From positions 1,550,001 through 1,614,000 of the forward strand of contig NZ_CP133319.1 of NCBI RefSeq assembly GCF_038811545.1: a DNA stretch of 64,000 bases. Direction: 5' to 3'. This DNA comes from Rhodoligotrophos sp. CJ14 (GTDB taxonomy: Bacteria; Pseudomonadota; Alphaproteobacteria; Rhizobiales; Im1). The notes below the pieces were generated by a model that saw nothing but the letters and a program-made list of their open reading frames with translations, did no database searches and was not told the origin of the DNA. Positions 43,762 through 51,206 of this stretch are shown piece by piece; position 1 is the stretch's first letter, and each line of letters begins with the position of its first letter. A program made the translations under genes and the position numbers.

Positions 43762-44372
43762 GAGATCACCGACAGGAATCGAATGGGGAGCGTAATCATT
43801 TCCTCCGGTCCATGCGGCGCATCCGCATCGAAGAACAAGCTATCGCCCGGCCGGAGCGTGTAGAGCTGGTCGGCGTGGCGATAGACCACCTCCCCTTCCA
43901 GCACATAGATGAATTCCATGCCCTCATGCTGAAAGAGCGGGAAGACATCTGAGTCTTTCGTCAGCGTGATCAGATAGGGCTCCACGACCACGCGCCCCAT
44001 CAGCCCGCCACTATGCCCGAGCAGTTGATACTGGTGGCCTGCCCGCGTACCACGCCGCTCGATGACCAGCCCCTGCCCCGCCTTCACATGCACCGCATCC
44101 CGTCGCTCCTCGTAGCGGCGAAAGAACGACGTCACGGGTACCCCGAGCGCCTGTGACAGCGTCTGCAGCGTCGTCAGCGATGGCGAGGTCAGCCCGTTTT
44201 CGATCTTCGACAACATCCCTGGCGAAAGTCGTGCCGCGCTCGCGAGATCTGCGACGGTCATCCCGAGCTTCGTGCGGAAGTGGCGCACCTCCCGACCGAT
44301 TGCAACCTCTAGAAGATTCGCGCGCGCGCCGCCGATTTGATGTGGATTTTGTCCGTCTCGTTCTTTCAACAT
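43740..44372 (-). CDS. XRE-cupin transcriptional regulator
   Basis: This 210-residue regulator has an N-terminal Cro/C1 helix-turn-helix (REVRHFRTKLGMTVADLASAARLSPGMLSKIENGLTSPSLTTLQTLSQALGV, ~28-80) and a C-terminal cupin sensor (LFQHEGMEFIYVLEGEVVYRHADQLYTLRPGDSLFFDADAPHGPEE, ~140-190). This is the PuuR/SutR-type architecture that usually controls amine or amino-acid catabolism. It is divergent from the permease operon across 171 bp and is the likely regulator of that operon and perhaps of glxBCD-glnT. Confidence 0.92.
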   Translation of the reverse strand: MLKERDGQNPHQIGGARANLLEVAIGREVRHFRTKLGMTVADLASAARLSPGMLSKIENGLTSPSLTTLQTLSQALGVPVTSFFRRYEERRDAVHVKAGQGLVIERRGTRAGHQYQLLGHSGGLMGRVVVEPYLITLTKDSDVFPLFQHEGMEFIYVLEGEVVYRHADQLYTLRPGDSLFFDADAPHGPEEMITLPIRFLSVISYARDES

Positions 44373-44543
44373 GCTTGGCCTTTTCTGCCGGACAGCTTCT
44401 ATAGTCTTGGTACGATCTGAACAATTTTGTGCGCCGCAGCAATCACGAACGATTGACAGCGATCCCGTCTCTCATCACACTTTCATAACAAGAAAAAAAG
44501 TTTCTCCACTATCCGAGAGCGATTATGTCTAGGGAGAAGGAAA

Positions 44544-44879
44544 ATGTCAGTAACTCCAAAGCAGGTCGCCGATGATGGCGGCATGCCTATCCTGAGCCTT
44601 GAGCAACGCATCGACAGAATGCATGGCCGCGACCGGCTCGGAGCTCTGACCTTCGTGGCGGTTCTGTGGGTGGTCGTGCTCTTTGTCCTCTACACGATCT
44701 GGCCCGCCGTTACCAACCCGACCATCCACGCCATATTGGTCATCGCTGGCGGCCTCGTCCTCCTCTTCAACTCCGCTGCCATCTTTGCGATGCTGAAGCA
44801 CTATATCGAGGATAAGCACTTCATTTACGGCCTCGACATCAAGCATCTCGACGCCATGCGGCGCCGCAACCGCATCTGA
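44544..44879 (+). CDS. Small membrane protein 1 of the permease operon
   Basis: This 111-residue protein has two hydrophobic helices: about residues 38-58 (LTFVAVLWVVVLFVLYTIW) and 66-90 (IHAILVIAGGLVLLFNSAAIFAMLKHY). The N-terminus is cytosolic-type and charged (LEQRIDRMHGRDRLG) and the end is basic (LDAMRRRNRI). I do not recognise a family. It is the first gene of a tight cluster (gaps 8, 9 and 11 bp) that ends in an APC permease, so it probably assembles with or assists that permease. Confidence 0.8.
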   Translation: MSVTPKQVADDGGMPILSLEQRIDRMHGRDRLGALTFVAVLWVVVLFVLYTIWPAVTNPTIHAILVIAGGLVLLFNSAAIFAMLKHYIEDKHFIYGLDIKHLDAMRRRNRI

Positions 44880-44887
44880 GGTGCCCC

Positions 44888-45268
44888 ATGGCCAATTATC
44901 AACCACCCAAGCAGAGCCTTATCGGCCAAGTGATCGATGTGGTGATCCTGCTGGTGCTCACCGTTGGCGCGCTCTATCTCCCGCTCTATCTCGGCTTGGC
45001 CGGTGCAGCCAAGACCCCCAATCCAATCGAGAATCCCACCTGGGAGGCCCTGAACCAGAATGCTGGCGAGCAGGCCCAATGGGCACAGCTCGGCTATACG
45101 GACCCCGCCGCCGCCCAAGACATCATCACGGCCCGGTTCGACTATTCCTTCAACTGGCTCGCACTGCTGGTGATGACGGTCCTGATCGTCGGTTACTTCA
45201 TCATGGTGGTCCGCCTGTCCGACCGGGAATACCGCGAGGTCATCGCCGAGCGGTTCGGCGAGCGATAG
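44888..45268 (+). CDS. Small membrane protein 2 of the permease operon
   Basis: This 126-residue protein has one helix near the start (IDVVILLVLTVGALYLPLYLGLAG, ~15-38), a ~55-residue polar loop rich in Asn/Gln/Ala (EALNQNAGEQAQWAQLGYTDPAAAQD) and a second helix (LALLVMTVLIVGYFIMVVRL, ~95-114), ending in a charged tail (REVIAERFGER). The loop would lie on one side of the membrane and could contact a substrate or a binding protein. I recognise no family. Confidence 0.8.
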   Translation: MANYQPPKQSLIGQVIDVVILLVLTVGALYLPLYLGLAGAAKTPNPIENPTWEALNQNAGEQAQWAQLGYTDPAAAQDIITARFDYSFNWLALLVMTVLIVGYFIMVVRLSDREYREVIAERFGER

Positions 45269-45277
45269 GGGGCACAG

Positions 45278-45445
45278 ATGGATCTCTGGAACATCCTCGA
45301 ATATGCCGCCTGGCTGCTGTCGGCCGGCTTCGCCGCGATGCTCGTCTACGACATGGTGAAAGTCGACAGCACCTATGACAACGAATTGCTGACGTCCTCG
45401 CGCGAGGGCGAGCTCGAAGCTGCGCAGGAACGTCATGAAATCTGA
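45278..45445 (+). CDS. Small membrane protein 3 of the permease operon (55 residues)
   Basis: The frame begins MDLWNILEYAAWLLSAGF and has a single hydrophobic helix (residues 3-24), then YDMVKVDSTYDNELLTSSREGELEAAQERHEI. It lies between two genes of the cluster with gaps of 9 and 11 bp and has GGGGG upstream of the ATG. The size and single helix resemble small accessory subunits of secondary transporters. Function is unknown. Confidence 0.75.
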   Translation: MDLWNILEYAAWLLSAGFAAMLVYDMVKVDSTYDNELLTSSREGELEAAQERHEI

Positions 45446-45456
45446 GGGGGAACACA

Positions 45457-46854
45457 ATGGTTGATCAGACAGCCGCCCCTGAAACGGGCGAAAGGCTGAG
45501 CCTGCTGCGTGTGCTGGGACCCGGCCATGTATGGGCGCTCGGCGTCGGCATCGTGCTCGTCGGCGAATATATGGGCTGGAACTTCTCCGTCGGCAAAGGC
45601 GGGATGATCGCCGGCCTCGTGGCCTGCTGGGTGGCCGGCGTGCTCTATACGTGCGTGGCCATGATCGATTCCGAGGTAACCTCGACCGTCGCCTCCGCTG
45701 GCGGCCAATATGCCCAGGCCAAGCACATCATTGGGCCGCTCATGGCCTTCAATGTCGGCCTGTTCCTGGTCATGGCCTACACCATGCTGGAATCGGCCAA
45801 CGCCATCACCGTGGGCTTCCTCTTGGATGCGGTCGCCAATATGAGCGGCCATCAGGGCCTTGATCAGCGGCCCTTCATCATCCTCGCCATCATGTTTCTG
45901 GCCTGGCTGAACTATCGCGGTGTCTTGGCCACCCTGACCTTCAACTTCGTGATCACCGCCATCGCCTTCGTGGCCATCATCGTGTTGTTCCTCGCCGTTC
46001 AGTTCGGCGTTTCCGCAACACCCCTGGATTATTCCGCCATCACCGAAGAGCCGCTGCCCTATGGCTGGGTTGGCATTCTCGCCGCCCTGCATTTTGGTCT
46101 CTGGTATTATCTGGGCATTGAAGGCACCTGTCAGGCGGCTGAGGAAGTTCGCTCCCCTGCCCGCTCCCTGCCTCTCGGCACCATGTGCGGGATCATGACC
46201 CTGCTGATCGCGGCAACCCTCACCTGGTATGTGTGCTCGGGGCTGTTGCCTTGGGAATATCTCGGCCAGGCCGGCACCCCCCTGTTCGATGCGGCCCGTG
46301 TCACCGGGAGCTTCGGCCTGATGGTCCTCCTGTTCATCGGCACCATCTTCTCCACCTTGGCCTCCGCTAATGGCTGCATCAACGACAGCTCACGCGCATG
46401 GTTCTCCATGGGCCGTGACCGCTATCTGCCGGCTTGGTTCGGCGCCGTGCACCCGCGATACCGCACCCCCTATCGCGCCATCGTGTTCCTGGTGCCCATT
46501 GCGCTGATCTTCGCTCTCGGCGCGCCGCTGGATCAGGTTGTGACCTTCTCGATTCTCTCGGGCCTGCTCGGCTATACGTTCATGTCCTTCAACATGATCA
46601 TCTTCCGGCGAAAATGGCCGTTGGGCTCGATCCAGCGCGGCTATGTGCACCCCTTCCACCCGATCCCCGCCGTCGTGCTGCTGGTGCTGTGCTCCACGAC
46701 CTATGTGGCGGTGTTCTTAGGCTATGGAACGCAGCTCATTGCCATGCTGCTCTTCTATATCGTGGCCTCGCTCTGGTTCCACTTCTGGCGCTATCGCTTC
46801 GTGAAGCGCGGCGACCAGTTCACCATGCCTTGGCCTCGTCCGCGCGGCTATTGA
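45457..46854 (+). CDS. APC-superfamily amino acid/amine permease
   Basis: This 465-residue inner-membrane transporter has 12 hydrophobic segments. The APC signature is in GPGHVWALGVGIVLVGEYMGWNFSVGKGG (TM1) and FGLWYYLGIEGTCQAAEEVRSPARSLPLG (TM6 and following loop), with the late loop ANGCINDSSRAWFSMGRDRYLPAWFGAVHPRYRTP. It is closest in pattern to ethanolamine/amino acid permeases (EutP-like, 2.A.3.5). Together with the XRE-cupin regulator and the downstream glx-glnT genes it suggests uptake of an amine or amino acid that is then processed through glutamine/glutamate. Confidence 0.9.
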   Translation: MVDQTAAPETGERLSLLRVLGPGHVWALGVGIVLVGEYMGWNFSVGKGGMIAGLVACWVAGVLYTCVAMIDSEVTSTVASAGGQYAQAKHIIGPLMAFNVGLFLVMAYTMLESANAITVGFLLDAVANMSGHQGLDQRPFIILAIMFLAWLNYRGVLATLTFNFVITAIAFVAIIVLFLAVQFGVSATPLDYSAITEEPLPYGWVGILAALHFGLWYYLGIEGTCQAAEEVRSPARSLPLGTMCGIMTLLIAATLTWYVCSGLLPWEYLGQAGTPLFDAARVTGSFGLMVLLFIGTIFSTLASANGCINDSSRAWFSMGRDRYLPAWFGAVHPRYRTPYRAIVFLVPIALIFALGAPLDQVVTFSILSGLLGYTFMSFNMIIFRRKWPLGSIQRGYVHPFHPIPAVVLLVLCSTTYVAVFLGYGTQLIAMLLFYIVASLWFHFWRYRFVKRGDQFTMPWPRPRGY

Positions 46855-46915
46855 TCAAAGCCTGGTGCCATCCGCTGATGGATGGCGCCAGGCCTGCAAA
46901 GAGATCTGGACCGGG

Positions 46916-47704
46916 ATGTTCGAGACAGTCGCATTCCTCGCTTTCACCCTTGCCGGCACCGCCGGGCTGTTCGCAATGGGCTTGCGCGATCAGCGACAGG
47001 CCCGGGCGGCGCGCGCCAGGCTGCTGGATGACGCCGCCGGTGCGATCGGATGTTCCCGCACCTCTCTCGGTCCGGATGGTTTTCCCATCCTGACCGGCTG
47101 CCTTGCGGATGGACGAGGCGTGAGGATCACGCTCATTCACGACACTTTGGTCACGCGCCGCCTGCCGCAACTGTGGCTCTCCGTCACCTTGGCCGACCCC
47201 GATGAGCAATGCCCCAGGATCGGCATCCTTGCCCGTCCGACGGGAGCAGAGTTCTACAGTGCGGTTCACGCCATGCCCTCGCGTTTCGATCCACCGCCGC
47301 CTCTTGACCCCGCCCTGCTCATCCGCGGCGGATCCGAAACTGATATCCGCGCCGTAAGAATGGCCGCCCCCCTCCTCGCTGGGCTCTTTGCTGATCCCAA
47401 GGTGAAGGAGGCCGTGGTCGCGCCTTCGGGCGTGCGGATCATTCGTCAAGTGGCGCAAGGCGATCGTGCCGCTCATGTGGTGCTGCGCCAGGCCCGCTAT
47501 GAGATCGCGCGGGTCCCACGTGATCTTATCCATCGCAGCCTGGCGGAAGCCGATGCCCTCAGCGCCATATTCCGCCGGCCGCATGTCCTTCAGCGTGACG
47601 CCGAGTGGCGGTCGGTTTTTGAAGAAGAATCGTGCTCAAGTCAGGACCTGGAGCGGAATGGGGGCGCGCCGATACCTTATCCCTCTCAGCCTCTGTCAGC
47701 CTGA
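46916..47704 (+). CDS. Membrane-anchored protein of unknown function
   Basis: This 262-residue protein has an N-terminal helix (ETVAFLAFTLAGTAGLFAMGL, residues 3-23) followed by a soluble domain with beta-rich segments (LPQLWLSVTLADPDEQCPRIGILAR; AVVAPSGVRIIRQVAQGDRAAHVVLRQARYEIARV). I do not recognise it. The ATG at 46916 places the helix at the start; an upstream start at 46865 is possible. It stands 62 bp after the permease and its stop overlaps the next gene (TGATG), so the two are coupled. Confidence 0.65.
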   Translation: MFETVAFLAFTLAGTAGLFAMGLRDQRQARAARARLLDDAAGAIGCSRTSLGPDGFPILTGCLADGRGVRITLIHDTLVTRRLPQLWLSVTLADPDEQCPRIGILARPTGAEFYSAVHAMPSRFDPPPPLDPALLIRGGSETDIRAVRMAAPLLAGLFADPKVKEAVVAPSGVRIIRQVAQGDRAAHVVLRQARYEIARVPRDLIHRSLAEADALSAIFRRPHVLQRDAEWRSVFEEESCSSQDLERNGGAPIPYPSQPLSA

Positions 47705-47973
47705 TGCACCGCCCCATAAATCCATACCTGGTGCTCGCCTTGGCAATTGTCTTGCCGGGTATGGGCCATGTCGCCATTGGCGCTCCGAGGCGCGGCCTGG
47801 TCTTCGCCTTCTTTACGGTCTTCTTCGGCGTGTTCACCTACCTGTTCTCCTCGCCTGACCAGTCCTTTATCGCCCGGCACGCTGGCGGCATCTTCATCTG
47901 GGCGCTCTCGATCCCAGACGCGTATCGACGAGCGCGCCTTGCCTATGAACTTGCTGGACGGAGGGAATCGTAA
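47704..47973 (+). CDS. Small membrane protein of unknown function
   Basis: This 89-residue protein has two hydrophobic segments (YLVLALAIVLPGMGHVAIG and GLVFAFFTVFFGVFTYLF) and a third weak one (GGIFIWALSIPDAYRRARLAYELAG). The P-G-M-G-H pattern near the first helix and the IPDAYRRA end resemble TM2-like/DUF5683-type proteins. It is translationally coupled to the previous gene. Its role in the amine cluster is unknown. Confidence 0.65.
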   Translation: MHRPINPYLVLALAIVLPGMGHVAIGAPRRGLVFAFFTVFFGVFTYLFSSPDQSFIARHAGGIFIWALSIPDAYRRARLAYELAGRRES

Positions 47974-48065
47974 TTCATCTCGGGAAACATTATTTCTTGT
48001 CAGTTGAGTTGGCGCAGCCACCCTGCTAGGGTGCCGGCCATGCAGTTTTTGGAGGAGGTGACGCC

Positions 48066-48959
48066 ATGTGCGGCATCGTGGGCTTGTTTCTGAAGGACAG
48101 GAGCTTGGAGCCAAAGCTTGGCGCGATGCTGGCGCCAATGCTGGCGAGCATGGGGGATCGTGGGCCGGACAGTGCCGGCTTTGCGGTTTATGGTGACGAC
48201 GCGGGCGCCTTGAAGATCACCGTGCAGTCTGCACATCCCCAGGCGGACTTTCCGCGCCTTGAAAGCGCGCTCAAGGAAAGGCTGGGCGCGCCGGTGAAGG
48301 TGACTGTGATCGAGACCCATGCGGTCATCGAGTTGCCTCTTGGCAAGGAGGAGGCCGCCCGCGAGGCTTTGCAGGCAATCAACCCTGACCTTAGAATAAT
48401 GAGCGTCGGCACCGCGATCGAGATCTACAAGGAGGTCGGCCTGCCGATCGATGTCTCGCGCCGCTTCGGCCTCGACCGCATGACGGGCACGCACGCGATC
48501 GGCCATACCCGCATGGCAACCGAATCAGCCGTGACCACCCTGGGCGCACATCCCTTCTCGACCGGCGCCGACCAGTGCCTGGTGCACAATGGCTCGCTTT
48601 CGAACCACAACAACCTCCGTCGTCAGCTTAAGCATGATGGCATGCGGTTCGAGACGGAGAACGACACCGAGGTGGCCGCCGCCTATCTCACCTGGCGGAT
48701 CAAGCAGGGGCTTGATCTCGGTCAGGCGCTCGAGAAGAGCCTCGAGGATCTCGACGGGTTCTACACCTTCGTCGTGGGCACGAAGGACGGATTCGGCGTG
48801 CTGCGCGATCCCATCGCCTGTAAGCCCGCCGTTCTGGCCGAAACCGACCAGTATGTGGCATTCGCCTCTGAATATCGCGCGCTCGTCGACCTGCCGGGCA
48901 TCGAGAAGGCCAAGGTGTGGGAGCCCGAGCCTGCAACCGTCTATTTCTGGAAACATTGA
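48066..48959 (+). CDS. glxB: Class II glutamine amidotransferase (GlxB / MgsA-like)
   Basis: This 297-residue Ntn hydrolase has catalytic Cys2 (MCGIVGLFLKD), RGPDSAGFAVY, GHTRMATESAVTTLGAHPF, and LVHNGSLSNHNNLRRQL with the glutamine-binding residues. It releases ammonia from glutamine for the partner FMN synthase. It is a split glutamate-synthase N-terminal domain, followed 3 bp later by the GXGXG-domain protein and then the FMN domain, as in glxBCD of rhizobia and mgsABC of methylamine users. Confidence 0.9.
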   Translation: MCGIVGLFLKDRSLEPKLGAMLAPMLASMGDRGPDSAGFAVYGDDAGALKITVQSAHPQADFPRLESALKERLGAPVKVTVIETHAVIELPLGKEEAAREALQAINPDLRIMSVGTAIEIYKEVGLPIDVSRRFGLDRMTGTHAIGHTRMATESAVTTLGAHPFSTGADQCLVHNGSLSNHNNLRRQLKHDGMRFETENDTEVAAAYLTWRIKQGLDLGQALEKSLEDLDGFYTFVVGTKDGFGVLRDPIACKPAVLAETDQYVAFASEYRALVDLPGIEKAKVWEPEPATVYFWKH

Positions 48960-48962
48960 TCC

Positions 48963-49649
48963 ATGGTGACCATCAATCTCGCCGAGACGTCGCTGCGCGA
49001 GCTCAATCAGCAACTCCATCGGATCGATCCCGGCACCAATGACCGCGAGTTCATCGTGCTCAATCCGCGGGGCGCCCATGCTGTGGCCGTTGGCGTGGAC
49101 GCCCCGGTGAACATCGAGATCAAGGGCAGCGTCGGTTATTACTGTGCCGGCATGAACAAGCGCGCCACCATCGTCGTCGATGGCAGCGCCGGCCCAGGCA
49201 TTGCCGAGAACATGATGTCGGGCACCGTGGTGGTGAAGGGTGATGCCAGCCAATATGCCGGTGCCACCGGTCGCGGCGGCCTGCTCGTCATTGAGGGCAA
49301 TGCCTCGTCCCGCTGCGGTATTTCCATGAAAGGCATCGACATCGTGGTGAAAGGCAATATCGGCCACATGTCCGCCTTCATGGCTCAGTCAGGAAGCCTG
49401 GTCGTGCTCGGCGATGCGGGCGATGCCTTGGGCGATTCGATCTACGAGGCGAAGCTCTTCGTTCGCGGATCGGTGAAAAGCCTCGGTGCCGACTGCATTG
49501 AAAAGGAGATGCGGGCTGAACATCTGGAGCTGCTCACCCGCTTGCTGGACCGTGCTGGCGTCACCGACGTGAAGCCGCAGGAATTCAAGCGCTACGGCTC
49601 GGCGCGCACTCTCTACAACTTCAACATCGACAACGCTGACGCTTATTGA
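48963..49649 (+). CDS. glxC: GXGXG-domain protein (GlxC / MgsB-like)
   Basis: This 228-residue protein corresponds to the C-terminal right-handed beta-helix of glutamate synthase: GSVGYYCAGMNKRATIVVDGSAGPGIAENMMSGTVVVKGDASQYAGATGRGGLLVIEGNASSRCGISMKGIDIVVKGNIGHMSAFMAQSG. It is a structural subunit of the GlxBCD/MgsABC complex. It lies 3 bp after glxB and 12 bp before glxD, which indicates an obligate operon. Confidence 0.92.
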   Translation: MVTINLAETSLRELNQQLHRIDPGTNDREFIVLNPRGAHAVAVGVDAPVNIEIKGSVGYYCAGMNKRATIVVDGSAGPGIAENMMSGTVVVKGDASQYAGATGRGGLLVIEGNASSRCGISMKGIDIVVKGNIGHMSAFMAQSGSLVVLGDAGDALGDSIYEAKLFVRGSVKSLGADCIEKEMRAEHLELLTRLLDRAGVTDVKPQEFKRYGSARTLYNFNIDNADAY

Positions 49650-49661
49650 GCGGGACAGGAA

Positions 49662-50990
49662 ATGACGTATCACAATCCGCCCACCACACCCCGCAAGTCG
49701 GCGACATTCGACGACTACACCCTGTCGGAGATCAGGCGCGCCGCGGCCACCGGCATCTACGATATTCGCGGCGCTGGCGCCAAGCGCAAGCTGCCTCATT
49801 TCGATGATCTCCTATTCCTCGGAGCATCGATCTCGCGCTATCCGCTCGAAGGCTATCGTGAGCGCTGTGCGACCGATGTTGTGCTCGGCAGCCGCTACGC
49901 CAAGAAGCCGATCGAGCTCAAGATCCCGATCACCATCGCCGGCATGAGCTTTGGCTCTCTGTCCGCCCAGGCGAAGGAAGCCTTGGGGCGTGGCGCGACA
50001 CTGGCCGGCACCTCCACCACCACCGGCGATGGCGGCATGACTGAGGAGGAGCGCGGGCATTCCCAGAAGCTCGTCTATCAATACCTGCCCTCCCGCTATG
50101 GGATGAACCCGGACGATCTGCGCCGCGCCGATGCGATCGAGATCGTGGTGGGCCAGGGCGCAAAGCCCGGCGGCGGCGGCATGCTGCTGGGCCAGAAGAT
50201 CTCGGATCGCGTCGCCGAGATGCGCACATTGCCCAAAGGCATCGACCAGCGCTCCGCCTGCCGTCATCCTGATTGGACCGGACCGGACGACCTCGAGATC
50301 AAGATCCTGGAAATCCGCGAGATCACCGATTGGGAGAAGCCGATCTACGTGAAGGTCGGTGGTGCGAGACCCTATTACGACGTCGCCCTCGCGGTCAAAG
50401 CCGGTGCCGATGTGGTCGTCGTCGACGGCATGCAGGGCGGCACGGCCGCAACCCAGGAAGTGTTTATCGAGAATGTCGGCCAACCGACACTTGCCTGCAT
50501 CCGCCCGGCCGTTCAGGCCCTGCAGGATCTCGATATGCACCGCAAGGTTCAGCTCGTCGTCTCCGGCGGCATCCGCTCCGGCGCCGATGTTGCCAAGGCT
50601 CTTGCCTTGGGGGCCGATGCGGTCTCGATCGGCACGGCCGCTCTGGTTGCCATCGGTGACAACGACCCGGCCCTCGAAGAGGAATACCGCAAGCTGAACA
50701 CCACCGCGGGCGCCTATGACGATTGGCACGAGGGGCGCGATCCCGCCGGTATCACCACGCAGGATCCGGAATTGGCAGCCCGCCTTGACCCGATCAAGGC
50801 GGGGCGGCGGCTGGCCAATTTCCTCAAGGTGATGACGCTCGAAGCACAAACCATCGCGCGCGCCTGCGGCAAGAACCATCTGCATAATCTTGAGCCGGAG
50901 GATCTCTGCGCGCTCACGATTGAAGCAGCTGCCATGGCGCGGGTGCCGCTGGCGGGTACCAGCTGGATACCGGGCCAGACGCCGTTCTGA
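49662..50990 (+). CDS. glxD: FMN-binding glutamate synthase-like subunit (GlxD / MgsC-like)
   Basis: This 442-residue TIM-barrel protein is the FMN/glutamate-synthase central domain: GAGAKRKLPHFDDLLFLGAS, ITIAGMSFGSLSAQAKEALGRGATLAGTSTTTGDGGMTEEE, VGQGAKPGGGGMLLGQKI, IYVKVGGARPYYDVALAVKAGADVVVVDGMQGGTAATQ, VVSGGIRSGADVAKALALGADAVSIGTAAL. It lacks the GltB Fe-S Cys cluster in a clear form. With GlxB and GlxC it should make glutamate or N-methylglutamate from glutamine-derived or methylamine nitrogen. The reaction is inferred from gene order. Confidence 0.92.
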   Translation: MTYHNPPTTPRKSATFDDYTLSEIRRAAATGIYDIRGAGAKRKLPHFDDLLFLGASISRYPLEGYRERCATDVVLGSRYAKKPIELKIPITIAGMSFGSLSAQAKEALGRGATLAGTSTTTGDGGMTEEERGHSQKLVYQYLPSRYGMNPDDLRRADAIEIVVGQGAKPGGGGMLLGQKISDRVAEMRTLPKGIDQRSACRHPDWTGPDDLEIKILEIREITDWEKPIYVKVGGARPYYDVALAVKAGADVVVVDGMQGGTAATQEVFIENVGQPTLACIRPAVQALQDLDMHRKVQLVVSGGIRSGADVAKALALGADAVSIGTAALVAIGDNDPALEEEYRKLNTTAGAYDDWHEGRDPAGITTQDPELAARLDPIKAGRRLANFLKVMTLEAQTIARACGKNHLHNLEPEDLCALTIEAAAMARVPLAGTSWIPGQTPF

Positions 50991-51102
50991 CCTGAGATCG
51001 AGCCGCTGCAAGCCTCGCTTGCGGCGGCTTTTGCATTGGATGGACCTTTGGCATAGCTTTCCCAAAGCAAACCTGGCCGCCAAAGGTCGAGCAGTGAAAT
51101 TT

Positions 51103-51206
51103 GGGGTGGGAGTGATATGGCTGAAGATCTGAGCACTTATGACGTTGTCAGCCGCGAGCCTGGCGATGAGCGGAGGGGTGGGACGAAGATGGCTAAAGAT
51201 CTGAGC
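51103..51206 (+). repeat. Duplicated translation-start region of the GS-III gene
   Basis: Two 32-bp copies, 51103-51134 and 51175-51206, match at 27 of 32 positions and are 72 bp apart. Each contains GGGGTGGGA, an ATG and the codons MA(E/K)DLS. The offset is a multiple of three, so both ATGs (51117 and 51189) are in the same frame. Confidence 0.85.

Noticed and set aside
47974-48065. Sigma-54 promoter before glxB (TTGGCGC...CTGCT)
   Set aside because: The spacing between the GG and GC elements is 12 instead of 10, so it does not fit the consensus.
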